A stretch of DNA of 64,000 nucleotides from a virus: IMG/VR virus record IMGVR_UViG_3300042509_001467, positions 16,668-80,667 of that record. One strand, 5' to 3'. The position numbers and the translations under genes are program-made. Under the pieces are notes generated by a model. That model ran no database searches. It was not told the DNA's origin and saw only the letters and a list, made by a program, of their open reading frames with translations. Below, piece by piece: positions 14,415-23,908 of this stretch (position 1 is the first letter of the stretch; each line of letters begins with the position of its first letter).

Positions 14415-15947
14415 ATGGATTGGCGAGAATTTAGATGTTGTAGCCCGGCGCAACGCCTCTTTCTTGACGCCTGTTTTGGCGTTGGGGTAAAGGCGCGTAC
14501 CGACGGGCGTACAAAACTCTATGTTCTCGGCGGTGGTGCTGGATTCGGTGGTAAGTCCTACTCAATCCGCACCGGAATCTTTGAGGCGGCTGTACGGCTT
14601 GCTGAGGCGGGAGTAAACAACCCATTGCAACTTGTATGCTGCCTCATGGAGACTGACCTTGAAGAGCGGCATATCAACAAGATTCTGCATAGCCAGGACA
14701 CGTACCCGCATGACGGCGAAGATATTGCTCGGCGTGGTCAGGACATCGGCTTGCTTAACGTTGGAACGCTAAAGCGTGAGGGTAAGAGCCAAGCCTGGAC
14801 ATTTACGTTTGAAGACCCGAAGCTAGGCAAGGTGTACTTTCGCCATGCCAAGAACCTAGACCGTAGAAAGGGTGCGGAGTACGATATGATCTGGGTGGAC
14901 GAGCTTACGCAGTTTGCCCGTGAGGATTTTGACTCCTTCAACTATATCCTTCGATCCTCAAAGAATCCCCCCTTCCTATCCTTCGTAGGCGTTACCAACC
15001 CTGACGGGCTTGGCAACTGGTGGGTGCGTAAGCTATGGGTTCCCGAGTTCCAAGACTTCTCAGACGAGAAGCTGACTAAGGAGCAGTTTGTCTTTGTACC
15101 CTTTAGGGCGACGGACAACCCGACCTTTAACGCTGACGTAGAGGCAACCCTGACCTCGGCATCGGACGTGATGGTCAAGAGCCGTTGGTACGGCGAGTGG
15201 GACATCATCAGCGGTATGCGCTTCCGGTTCCAAGAATCGGTGCATACCTTTACATGGCGCGACTTTGTAAAGTTCTACATGGGTAAGGAGTTTACGGATG
15301 CGCTGACTGATAGCATGGTCAATGACTATGCCCGGGAGCTATTGCTAGATGAGGAGCTTCTGGCGCATTACGCATCGTTTGACCCTGGTCTTGCTCATGC
15401 CTCCTTCCATATCCACGCCGTTGACAAGCATGGCAACGTTTGGACATGGCGTGAGCTTTACATGAACGACATGATTATCTTGGAGCAAGCTGACGCAATC
15501 CTCAAAGAACTTGCAGGGCTAAAGATCAGGAAGATGTTTGCTGACCCTGCGCTATGGGGCAGGGATCAGGGGACGGGGCTTGCCCGTGTATCTCAGTTTA
15601 GGAAGAAGGGGATCAACTTCTTTCCAGCGTACAACGACCGCATTAGCGGTTGGTCGCTGATAGACGAGAAGCTAGACCATAAGGGGCAACCAGGTACAGA
15701 AGGGTTTGTTAAGCCAAAGGCGATGATCCATTCTGGATGTAAGATGCTCTGCCACGGGTTACGGAACGCGCCAGCGAATAAGCATAACCCAGACGATATT
15801 GACCCTCAGTTTAAGGATGACCACGCACTAGATGACTACCGCTACTTTATTTTCTCACACTTCGGGAAACCAACCAACGCAAACAGGAAGAAATATGACA
15901 ACCAAAACAACAGAATCGAAGAAGGTTCAGCCCTTGCATCTCTCTAA
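14415..15947 (+). CDS. terL: Terminase large subunit
   Basis: 510 residues. ATPase lobe: Walker A GGGAGFGGKS at 39-48, Walker B MIWVDE at 158-163 with the catalytic Glu. Nuclease lobe: the ASFDPGLAHASF strand with its Asp in the middle of the protein and MFADPALWG further on, the acidic residues of the RNase-H-like terminase nuclease. It cuts concatemers and pumps DNA into proheads. Its last 50 bases overlap the next gene. Distant from the genome B TerL. Confidence 0.93.
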   Translation: MDWREFRCCSPAQRLFLDACFGVGVKARTDGRTKLYVLGGGAGFGGKSYSIRTGIFEAAVRLAEAGVNNPLQLVCCLMETDLEERHINKILHSQDTYPHDGEDIARRGQDIGLLNVGTLKREGKSQAWTFTFEDPKLGKVYFRHAKNLDRRKGAEYDMIWVDELTQFAREDFDSFNYILRSSKNPPFLSFVGVTNPDGLGNWWVRKLWVPEFQDFSDEKLTKEQFVFVPFRATDNPTFNADVEATLTSASDVMVKSRWYGEWDIISGMRFRFQESVHTFTWRDFVKFYMGKEFTDALTDSMVNDYARELLLDEELLAHYASFDPGLAHASFHIHAVDKHGNVWTWRELYMNDMIILEQADAILKELAGLKIRKMFADPALWGRDQGTGLARVSQFRKKGINFFPAYNDRISGWSLIDEKLDHKGQPGTEGFVKPKAMIHSGCKMLCHGLRNAPANKHNPDDIDPQFKDDHALDDYRYFIFSHFGKPTNANRKKYDNQNNRIEEGSALASL

Positions 15948-16530
15948 GCAGAGAATACCTTTGCAGGTCTACGTCTCAATGCTTTCGATCCTTGATCAAG
16001 TATTGCGCGACACGGGGCGTATCCCGAGTGCAAAGCCCATCTTGTACGCGGGTGACGAGTGGCGCATCTCCTTTGTTCCAAACACAATCCATATCAACGG
16101 CATCATCACGGTCGAACGCTACCAGGGGCAACACGTCTCAGAGCAACTGCACCGCCGCATCGTTGAACTGGGTGAAGAGCGCGACAACCTTATCAGGAAG
16201 ATCAAGCCGCTATCGGTTTCGACCTTGCCACCAGAAGATAGTGACGCTTGGAAGGAGATGTCGGAGAACCGCAAGCTCAACATGAAGTACGAGCATGAGC
16301 GGCAGAAGAGGGCAAAAGATGTACCAACAACCCGCTTAGAGAATGTCAACAAGGAATATGATAGGCTTGCGGCTATGCAAGCCGAACTGACTATCGGGGT
16401 CAGTAGGTTTGACATTACGCTTGAAGACTTCCAGAAAGAGATTTGCACAAAGGATTCTGGACCGGGCAACTACCAAGTAGAGATGAACGTCAATCCCTAT
16501 GTAGGACTATCTGACAATGCCGATCTTTGA
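15895..16530 (+). CDS. Hypothetical protein between terminase and portal (211 aa)
   Basis: ATG at 15895 chosen over 15832 because AGGAAGA lies just upstream. N-terminal alpha/beta part (QVYVSMLSILDQVLRD), then a long charged helical region with coiled-coil character (about 75-170) and a C-terminus without features. Overlaps both neighbours. No equivalent in genome B. Possibly a prohead or packaging accessory; unknown. Confidence 0.7.
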   Translation: MTTKTTESKKVQPLHLSKQRIPLQVYVSMLSILDQVLRDTGRIPSAKPILYAGDEWRISFVPNTIHINGIITVERYQGQHVSEQLHRRIVELGEERDNLIRKIKPLSVSTLPPEDSDAWKEMSENRKLNMKYEHERQKRAKDVPTTRLENVNKEYDRLAAMQAELTIGVSRFDITLEDFQKEICTKDSGPGNYQVEMNVNPYVGLSDNADL

Positions 16531-16840
16531 ATTTCAATCCCCGTCTGGCAGAATCTATGAGGAACTGTTTCCAGCAGGAAAGGCTCCTAAAGAGATGATC
16601 GTTGACGACAATGGTATGTCGGTCATCGCTAGACGGATTGTATCAAAAGTGAATTTCAATGATTGGAGTTTATCACGTCAGAGAGAAGAGTCTGAGGACA
16701 TGGCTTACCAAAAAGCGAGTTATCAGAATGACACTCATGCTTCGCTCGGCTATAATCCAGAGACGGGCAAAAACCATACGATGAAGAGCTATGCCGATGC
16801 AGGGCATGGCAAACCAGTGGGGTTATCCAAAGATTTATGA
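16517..16840 (+). CDS. FmdB-like small protein lacking zinc cysteines (107 aa)
   Basis: The N-terminus MPIFEFQSPSGRIYEELFP follows the layout of FmdB-type zinc ribbons (MPxYEFxCxxCGxxFE), but the Cys pair is replaced by Ser (SPSG). The rest is charged and probably disordered, ending near a Gly/His-rich stretch. Phage-encoded FmdB-like proteins occur in head modules. Overlaps the portal gene by ATGA. Family link is a suggestion only. Confidence 0.6.
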   Translation: MPIFEFQSPSGRIYEELFPAGKAPKEMIVDDNGMSVIARRIVSKVNFNDWSLSRQREESEDMAYQKASYQNDTHASLGYNPETGKNHTMKSYADAGHGKPVGLSKDL

Positions 16841-18618
16841 ACAGCTACCCAATAAGCAAGAAGTCCATTATCAATATGGCTGAATCGGCGGTAAGCCTCA
16901 CCTACTACGACCGCGCATGGGTACTCAAAATGTTCATGTGTGGGCAGTACGACTTTGGCAAGTCGCTTGCCGATCAAAGTGTACGCAAGTGGTCATCGGG
17001 CAGCACAGGCGATATTTTGCCAACCTACCCCGATGCAATCACAACCGACCAACCAGTAGGCGTCCAGAACTACGGGCTTGTCAACTCGCGCTATAACGTC
17101 CAGCGCATTGTATTTGCGGATGCAAGGTTCTCGTTTGACTTTGAGGATTCAAGAGAATCCGAGGTCAACAACGCATGGCTCAAAAAGATGTGGAGCCTTG
17201 GATCATGGTCTACCCCATTCATGGATGTGTGCTTTAGCTTTGAGCAGAACGGGATCGGGTTTGCCAAGTGCGGCGTATTGCCAGACGGAAGGATTCACTG
17301 GAAGTTTGTAGACCTGCACAACTGTATCTGGGATCATGAGACTCGGAACCCTAACGAGTACCGATGGTACATTACCCGCGACTTTCTCTCTATCGCAGAC
17401 GCGGCGGCAAAGTACGGTCACCTATTCTATGACCCCGTTCTAAGCGAGGTCGAAAATGGCAAGAACATTGTCTCCGAGATTGAGAGGTTAGCGACTAACG
17501 TTAGCTTTGAGAACGGGCAAGCCCGTGGAACCTGGAAGCAGTTAGTGGAGTGGGAGTACAACTCCTATGATAAGCACTGCGTCATTCTAGGCGATCTGCG
17601 TACCGGGCGCATGGCAAACTGGGACGAGAATACTGGTAAGTACCAATGGGCTAATACTGGCGGTAGCGACCTTGACGATCTTGCAGGACCACAACCGTTT
17701 GACTGTATCCCTATCGCAAAGATGTGGGACATCATTGTACCAGGTCGCGCTAGACCCGTAGGCAAGGCAGAGTTCACAATCTCGCAAGCCTCTAGGATGA
17801 ACCAGCTAGAGAGCGCAATGGGCGGCATCATTGATAACGCGCCACCGCTTAACGGTATCGCCATGAACCTGATTACGCCTGAGATGAAGAAGAAGCTCGA
17901 AGATGCAATCAGTATGGGTAACACCGATCCAAAGGAGATTATGAAGCTCATTGCCTTTGAGACGGACGATATTAAGAACGGCATTGTGCGCTTACCAGGA
18001 GCCGAATTCCCAGTATCTATGCTCCAGCTTAGAGGCGAGATGGCGAGAGAGATGACTGCCAGCACCGGGGTTAACGATAACGATAGGGGCAACACCTTAG
18101 ATGGTGACCGTGTTACCGCCCGTGAGGTTAGTACGATCAACTCTAAGACCGACGTTCAGCCAGGTCATATCCGTAAGCAGTACGCCGAGTTCTTGCAAGA
18201 GATCGCTAAGATTTCTCGTAAGGTAGGCGCGAAGTATTCGCGCTGGCAAGGCGCGATCTACTACGAGGCAGAAGGCTCTTTGCTCCAACTTGACCTAACA
18301 CGTTACCCGATCCATGTCTTCTTAAAGAAGGAGGCAGAGGTAACCGTATCGCCTGAATCCGTAGAGGGCTTGACCACCGAAGCGCGGCAACAGAAGCGTT
18401 TGCAACGGTTCGTCAACCTTGATTCGGTAGCGATGCAGATGGGCGTCGTTGACGCCGTAAAGGTATTTAAGGACGTATACCGCGCCTTTGGCGTGAATGA
18501 GTTTGACGCATTAAGACCCGACCAGCAAGCGGCGATGCCACCAGGTATGCCACCAGAAGGCGGGCAAGACCCAACAGCAGCACTTAACGAGGCACGAGGA
18601 ACACAACCACAATCATGA
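16837..18618 (+). CDS. Portal protein
   Basis: 593 residues between terminase and scaffold, the normal place for the dodecameric portal. Features: Trp-rich N-terminal wing (VNNAWLKKMWSLGSW), a central long helix region after REMTASTGVND, a stretch RVTAREVSTINSK typical of portal core helices, and a Gln/Pro/Met-rich C-terminus (AAMPPGMPPEGG) shared in style with the genome B portal end (MPPGIDPG). Overlaps the scaffold start (ATGA). Forms the DNA entry/exit channel. Confidence 0.85.
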   Translation: MNSYPISKKSIINMAESAVSLTYYDRAWVLKMFMCGQYDFGKSLADQSVRKWSSGSTGDILPTYPDAITTDQPVGVQNYGLVNSRYNVQRIVFADARFSFDFEDSRESEVNNAWLKKMWSLGSWSTPFMDVCFSFEQNGIGFAKCGVLPDGRIHWKFVDLHNCIWDHETRNPNEYRWYITRDFLSIADAAAKYGHLFYDPVLSEVENGKNIVSEIERLATNVSFENGQARGTWKQLVEWEYNSYDKHCVILGDLRTGRMANWDENTGKYQWANTGGSDLDDLAGPQPFDCIPIAKMWDIIVPGRARPVGKAEFTISQASRMNQLESAMGGIIDNAPPLNGIAMNLITPEMKKKLEDAISMGNTDPKEIMKLIAFETDDIKNGIVRLPGAEFPVSMLQLRGEMAREMTASTGVNDNDRGNTLDGDRVTAREVSTINSKTDVQPGHIRKQYAEFLQEIAKISRKVGAKYSRWQGAIYYEAEGSLLQLDLTRYPIHVFLKKEAEVTVSPESVEGLTTEARQQKRLQRFVNLDSVAMQMGVVDAVKVFKDVYRAFGVNEFDALRPDQQAAMPPGMPPEGGQDPTAALNEARGTQPQS

Positions 18619-19442
18619 GTACCCCAATAGAAGCACCCGCCGCAGTAGCGGCACCAGTAGTAGAAACCCCGGTATCTAACCCGTGGGCTGACATCGTAGA
18701 GGGCATGAAGCCCGAAGCTACAGAGGCAACCCCGGTAGCCGAAGCCCCAGTCGAGGCTCCGCCAGTCGTAACCCCGCCACCTGTTCAGATTGATCCGAAC
18801 GAGTTTGCAAGTTTGCGAGAAGAGATGGACGCGCTAAGGAACCAAGTCGCGCCGCCACCTGCTCCCGCATTGCCACACTATGCGGGTTACTTTGACGATC
18901 ATAGCGGCTTTACGTCAAGCGTAGACGTTGCCAATATCAGGGAGCTTTACTCTGAGTCTGCTCCTGAGATGGTGCAAATGGCTGAGGATTATGCGAGGCT
19001 TGTAGACGTAGTAAACAATGCGATCTTGCCGATGCTTAACCAGACGCGGCAACAAGCCGCGACCTTCCAGCCTATTGCTCAGTCTCAGATGGTGGAGCAA
19101 GTCAAGTCTACGTTTGAGCAAGCCGCACAATCTATCAAGTCTAAATTAGGAGTTGAACTGAGTGGCGACGAGTTGGGACGAGGAATGATAGAGAATTTGC
19201 CTAAATTGATCGAAGCAAACGGTAATACGTATACACCTGCTGATCTAGAACGGTGGTGGTATTCGTATAATATTGATAAAGTGTTAGCGGCTAAGGGCAA
19301 CCCTGCGCCGTCTGACAATCAAGCACCTGCGTTTCCAGTAGCACCTCCGGTCAACGGAGTCTCTGCGGTTACCCCAGGGGCGGCGACGACGACGGAGAGC
19401 CGTATCTTTGCGGCGTTCCAGAATGGTAACCAAGGAAAATAA
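18615..19442 (+). CDS. Scaffolding protein
   Basis: 275 residues. The first 75 are Pro/Ala/Val/Glu-rich and disordered; the rest is helical and Gln/Ala-rich (AQSQMVEQVKSTFEQAAQSI). Acidic, low-complexity and immediately before the capsid gene, the standard profile of a podovirus scaffold that guides prohead assembly and exits before packaging. Confidence 0.8.
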   Translation: MSTPIEAPAAVAAPVVETPVSNPWADIVEGMKPEATEATPVAEAPVEAPPVVTPPPVQIDPNEFASLREEMDALRNQVAPPPAPALPHYAGYFDDHSGFTSSVDVANIRELYSESAPEMVQMAEDYARLVDVVNNAILPMLNQTRQQAATFQPIAQSQMVEQVKSTFEQAAQSIKSKLGVELSGDELGRGMIENLPKLIEANGNTYTPADLERWWYSYNIDKVLAAKGNPAPSDNQAPAFPVAPPVNGVSAVTPGAATTTESRIFAAFQNGNQGK

Positions 19443-19444
19443 CA

Positions 19445-20599
19445 ATGAGCGTAACAGGCGTACAACAAGCATTTTCGCAAGGCATCAAAGAAGGCTTCCT
19501 TCGGCGACCTTTCAACGACACTCCGGGCTTTGTCCAGCTACTCGCTGGTCTTGACGGTCTATATGCCCGTTCCGAACAGGGGCGAATGGCACAAGGCGGC
19601 GTCATGTCCGTACCTGCAACCCGAATCAAGGTCGGTAGCGACGTAGGTGGCGACAACATCATCTGGGGCATCGGTGGTGCCGACGTGACTGCACTTGGCG
19701 TATCTGCCTTGACTGGCAACGTCAACGATCTTATCTCTCCACTTGAAGAAGCGGCAGAAGACTTTCTTGCAAAGCAGGGCTTTACTTACGTTCAGTCCCC
19801 TCCTATCGCTCTCAAAGATGCGATCATCGAGAAGGTTTCCAAGAACCCAACCGATTTGATGGAGTTTGTTCGCAACAAGTCCGAGCAAGTTGCTCGTTCG
19901 TTCGTCAACAAGATTAATGCCGACATCTTCCCGCAAGCTACACTTGTCTCCGCATCTGCGGCTGGCAATACGCAAGCGGCAAGCGAAACCCAGTTTGAGT
20001 CGTTCTACCGCGCGCTCTCTACTGGTCAGCAGCACCAAGGCACAGGCACTAGCCTCAGCTACGTTGTTAACGGCATTGAGGTTGGCACTGACAACACTCG
20101 GCTCCGCGCAATCCAATGGGGTGCAGAGAACTCTGGTACAGCGTTCACAATCCGCGCCTTCCGCGAAAACGTTCTTATGCCACTCCGAAAGAGAGGTCAT
20201 AACCCAGACATCGCGCTCGTCAATGCGGTCGGCTTTGCCGCTCTCCAAAACTCGCTTGAAGGTACCAACCTCCAATACGGGCTTACAGAGACGCTTGACT
20301 TCGGTATCCAGGTCATCACCATTGATGGCGTCCGGTTCATCTATGAGCCGCGAATGGACACCTACACCAACGCATCTGCCGCTAACATCAACCAAATGTA
20401 TGTTGGTTGCTCCGACTCCCTAGAGTTCCGCATGAAGGCTCTTGGCGATCATGGCAACGACATCTCTTCTGGTTCGTTCCAACTCAAGGAGCATCCTCAG
20501 TCCGTGTCTATGAAGATCATTCAAGCCGCGATGTCTGGTGCTTACATTAACAAGTACCCATTCAAGTGGGCGCAAGTTAACAACGTTACCTTCGCATAA
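19445..20599 (+). CDS. Major capsid protein
   Basis: 384 residues, strong RBS (AAGGAAAATAACA before the ATG), directly after the scaffold. Composition is Ala/Gly/Asn-rich with a helical N-terminal arm, a long spine-helix region around EKVSKNPTDLMEFVRNKSEQ, and a beta-rich C-terminal half ending at KYPFKWAQVNNVTFA; consistent with an HK97-fold shell protein. A GC hairpin follows the gene. Distinct from the genome B capsid protein. Confidence 0.85.
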   Translation: MSVTGVQQAFSQGIKEGFLRRPFNDTPGFVQLLAGLDGLYARSEQGRMAQGGVMSVPATRIKVGSDVGGDNIIWGIGGADVTALGVSALTGNVNDLISPLEEAAEDFLAKQGFTYVQSPPIALKDAIIEKVSKNPTDLMEFVRNKSEQVARSFVNKINADIFPQATLVSASAAGNTQAASETQFESFYRALSTGQQHQGTGTSLSYVVNGIEVGTDNTRLRAIQWGAENSGTAFTIRAFRENVLMPLRKRGHNPDIALVNAVGFAALQNSLEGTNLQYGLTETLDFGIQVITIDGVRFIYEPRMDTYTNASAANINQMYVGCSDSLEFRMKALGDHGNDISSGSFQLKEHPQSVSMKIIQAAMSGAYINKYPFKWAQVNNVTFA

Positions 20600-20628
20600 G
20601 GTCTTTTAACCAAACACCTCCACAGCCA

Positions 20629-20654
20629 GCCCCCTTAACCGGGGGCAAAATTTT
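20629..20654 (+). terminator. GC hairpin between capsid and connector genes
   Basis: GCCCCC (20629-20634) and GGGGGC (20641-20646) form a perfect 6-bp stem around TTAACC, followed by AAAATTTT and then the ATG of the connector gene. There is no long U-run, so read-through is likely. The only SD-like G-run of the next gene lies within the 3' arm, so it may also limit its translation. Confidence 0.6.
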
Positions 20655-21269
20655 ATGACATTCCTTGAACTCATGACCGACGTGGTTGCATATCTCAAAT
20701 GGGATGGTGCAGGAATTGTCACACCAGACGTTACTAACTCTGGGTTCAAAACAGAAGTAAACAAACTCGTCTCTGAGTTTGTCACCGATACCTGGTGCTA
20801 CTACGTTACGAATAAGTCTGCCACTCTCGCAGCAAGTTCTGACGTTGCGACACTCGGCTCCAAGATTTTCTATCCAACTCGCGTCATTATTCACAGCAAG
20901 GTCATTCCGCTTGTTGGCGTCAATGAGAAGATCGAGTCCCAAATTACCGCGCCTAGCAATGGTGAGCCAAGCTACTACTGGATTCTCTCCGGTGAGCGTA
21001 TTCAGTTTGATAAGCCCGTGTCTACGGCGGTCGCTGCTGGAACGCACAGGATTGACGGGTTTGCTGGTCACCCTGCTCTTTCTAACGATTCTGATGTGGT
21101 TCATGTTGACGAGCGTTGGCGACGTGCCTTGGCGTTCTACTGCGCCTTTCATATTGCGGCTCCGATTGCTTCTGACCCGATCACGGTAGGCAGGTTGAAT
21201 TCTTACATTCAGGAGGCAGAGCGCATGATGGATAAGATGCGCGGCGTTTATCGTGCGAGGTATAGCTAA
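20655..21269 (+). CDS. Head-tail connector/adaptor protein
   Basis: 204 residues, following the capsid gene and preceding the tail hub, the place of gp4-like tail adaptors of podoviruses. Alpha/beta sequence with a C-terminal helix series (RRALAFYCAFHIAAPI, YIQEAERMMDKMRG) typical of connector helical bundles. The genome B gene at 57,917-58,630 occupies the same slot with the same end pattern. Ends with a TAATG overlap. Confidence 0.7.
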   Translation: MTFLELMTDVVAYLKWDGAGIVTPDVTNSGFKTEVNKLVSEFVTDTWCYYVTNKSATLAASSDVATLGSKIFYPTRVIIHSKVIPLVGVNEKIESQITAPSNGEPSYYWILSGERIQFDKPVSTAVAAGTHRIDGFAGHPALSNDSDVVHVDERWRRALAFYCAFHIAAPIASDPITVGRLNSYIQEAERMMDKMRGVYRARYS

Positions 21270-23908
21270 TGCGGCTAAACCTGAACTCACGGTTGCAGGA
21301 GCCAGTACGGTACGAAGTGCCAGCAAGACCGAGCGCGTCTACCCTTGACTCAACCGCTCTTAACGATAACACCCTAGCCTACATTCTGAATGGGTCAATC
21401 GAGAAGGGCGTCTTCTCGGCGTCTCGGAGGTACAGGACGTGGGGCAACGCACCGACCACCACCGCATCAGGAGCATGGACGGCATCTTGCCTTGCAAGCA
21501 TCTCGGGTACATCGGGTTGCGAGAAGCTAATCTTGATGACCCGCGACAACGCGGGTACGGGCTTTCAGTTTTATTCTGCCAACGTATCTGCAAGTGCAAG
21601 CGCGGCGGCTAACGTCTTTGGTACTGCCTACGGTGGGTTCACAGAGGCGACGGGCGAGTGGGTAGGACATCAGCACCTAGACCGCGCCTTCTTTGTTGGT
21701 GGCACGAACGGTAACGTTCGCATGATCTCTTCTATTTGCGGTACGCCTAGCGTATCTGCAATGGTCAAGAAAGCAGCCTTTCCAAGCAATCAGGTCGTCG
21801 CAAGCTACCGAACTGCCGTCTCCGATTACTTAACAACGCTTGGCAGAAATGGAGCGCAAACATTCCCGCACCCTTCTGATGGCGGCTTAACTTTAATCAA
21901 CGCTCCTGATACTTCGTTTGTCATCAGTAGCGTTACGTACAGTATTAGTGGCAAGGTTGTTAACTATGCCGACAATCTTGCAATTACAGCGGCGGGTACT
22001 ACTGCCGACGGCGCAATCAGTAGTAGCGGATACCTTACTTATTGGAACATTAGTGGCACAGGCGGCGCACCTTCAAACGTTCTTGACTATACATTCCAGA
22101 CCGCGCAAGACTATGATGATTGCGATTACTTCTATGTGAAGTACACCGTGAAAGATTTAAGCGGCGGCGGTTTACCAGTTTTTGAAACATCGTACACCAC
22201 GGCTCAGGCTCAGGTTAGCGTACAAAAAGATGGGTCTGGGACGTGGACGGATTTAACTTGCCAAGTCACGGTGGCAACCGTGTCTACTACCCGCGATACC
22301 GTCCATGTATGGTGCGACCTTACAGGGGTTGCGGCAGATATTCGTGGGGCAATCAAGAAGATTCGTTTCCCGATGCTTTCGCAATCTGGAACGACGTTGC
22401 CAGACGCCTACGACATTAACTTCCACAAGGGCGGCAAGGCATACAAGATGCAAAACCAGGTTACAGATACCCTGTCTGTAACAACGCCTCCGCAAGAAGA
22501 TTTAGAGTATTACGTTCGCTACGTATCAAGTGATGGGCTTACGGTTAGCAAGGCAATTAGGGTAACTGTCCCGCCGTCGGCGCATGAAGGGGTTCGCCCT
22601 AGTGCGGCATTGCCAAAGATCGGCGGCGTCGTCACAATTACCACCTCAGAGGCGACCGCGCCTTGGGGCGGTAGTTCGCTTATCAAGGTCTACCGAAAGG
22701 TAACGGTTCGCGAAACCGAAGAAACCAGATATTACTTGCTTGACGGGGTGGAGTCTAACGCTGGGGGCGGGGTCTACACTGATTACTACTCTGACAAGGA
22801 TTTGCTTAATAGCACCTTGACGTACACGGCTGCCTTTGACGAGGCGGGCGAGTTAGAAGATGGCGTAGACCTCATTACCAACATGGTAGCAGGTTGCACC
22901 TGGAAGGGGGCAAACGTCCTGTTTGACCGCTCGGGGCTTGCTTATTTCTCTAAGGTTGGCACGTACAACGAATTTCTATTCCCAGGCGACGGTACAGAGA
23001 TTGACGATCAGGACGTATCACGTCCGCGCTTTATCCAGATCACGCCTAACGGCTTGCCAATTATCGCGGGTATCGGGCAGGACGCGCTCTATATGTTTGC
23101 GGTAGACCGCATCTATGCGATGGCTGGCGACTACCCTTCGTCGGCTCCACCCGCAAGTATCTTGCCAAACCTAGGCGGCGTACTCAGTAGCCGCGCTTGC
23201 GCTCCATACTTCGGGGGCGTGGTCTACGGTGCTTCTGATGGGCTATGGTCTATTGAAGTGCCTTATGGCTTCAATGGATCGGCAGAGCAGGTTAGGGCAA
23301 ACGAGCTGACCAAGAACCATCGAGATTGCTGGGAGTGGGTCAAGTCTGGCGGTACGTCCAATATGTGCGTAGCCATTGACCGTAACAGCCGCGACATCTG
23401 GGTGTTTAACAATAGTAGGGCATTGACGTACACGCCTGAGACGGGATGGGCTAGGATTGAGTGGGCGGTATCTGACTCGGTTCTCTTCTGCCGACATCAC
23501 CATTTGTATGGCACTATTTTGGTGCATAGTTCTCGGAAGGCTTCGGTCATTGGGGCGTTTACGACTGATGCTGCTACCGATCCAAACGGGACGACGGGTG
23601 GCACTGCCTTTACTGCGACTTTTGAGACGAAGAAGTTTGACGCGCCGTTACGTATTTTGAGGGTGCAAACGTACCTACAAAGTGCGTCTTCAACAACAGG
23701 AGCATCTTTGACTGCAATCTCCGAGCGGGGTGGTACTCAAAGTGTTAGCTTTAATGGCGCATCTCCGGTGTATAATGCACCTTGGAGTACAACGAGTTTC
23801 CCGTCGGGTGGACGCTGGATTAAGTTTCAACTAAGCCTAACGCCGGGTACGACGGTCGAGGCTTGCGTTTTATCGCTGGCGACTCACGATCAATACAGAG
23901 GAAAATAA
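21269..23908 (+). CDS. Tail hub / DNA stabilization protein (P22 gp10-like role)
   Basis: 879 residues, beta-rich with repeated Thr/Ser/Gly strands. The C-terminal third contains PIIAGIGQDALYMFAVDRIY, GDYPSS and ACAPYFGGVVYGASDGLW, a beta-propeller-like pattern used by podovirus nozzle and stabilization proteins. The genome B protein at 58,627-61,158 has the same size and position and similar motifs (GVRRVEDVFTGIS, MVYDQRTGIWVQD). Probably plugs the portal-connector channel and carries the tail fibres. Confidence 0.75.
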   Translation: MRLNLNSRLQEPVRYEVPARPSASTLDSTALNDNTLAYILNGSIEKGVFSASRRYRTWGNAPTTTASGAWTASCLASISGTSGCEKLILMTRDNAGTGFQFYSANVSASASAAANVFGTAYGGFTEATGEWVGHQHLDRAFFVGGTNGNVRMISSICGTPSVSAMVKKAAFPSNQVVASYRTAVSDYLTTLGRNGAQTFPHPSDGGLTLINAPDTSFVISSVTYSISGKVVNYADNLAITAAGTTADGAISSSGYLTYWNISGTGGAPSNVLDYTFQTAQDYDDCDYFYVKYTVKDLSGGGLPVFETSYTTAQAQVSVQKDGSGTWTDLTCQVTVATVSTTRDTVHVWCDLTGVAADIRGAIKKIRFPMLSQSGTTLPDAYDINFHKGGKAYKMQNQVTDTLSVTTPPQEDLEYYVRYVSSDGLTVSKAIRVTVPPSAHEGVRPSAALPKIGGVVTITTSEATAPWGGSSLIKVYRKVTVRETEETRYYLLDGVESNAGGGVYTDYYSDKDLLNSTLTYTAAFDEAGELEDGVDLITNMVAGCTWKGANVLFDRSGLAYFSKVGTYNEFLFPGDGTEIDDQDVSRPRFIQITPNGLPIIAGIGQDALYMFAVDRIYAMAGDYPSSAPPASILPNLGGVLSSRACAPYFGGVVYGASDGLWSIEVPYGFNGSAEQVRANELTKNHRDCWEWVKSGGTSNMCVAIDRNSRDIWVFNNSRALTYTPETGWARIEWAVSDSVLFCRHHHLYGTILVHSSRKASVIGAFTTDAATDPNGTTGGTAFTATFETKKFDAPLRILRVQTYLQSASSTTGASLTAISERGGTQSVSFNGASPVYNAPWSTTSFPSGGRWIKFQLSLTPGTTVEACVLSLATHDQYRGK

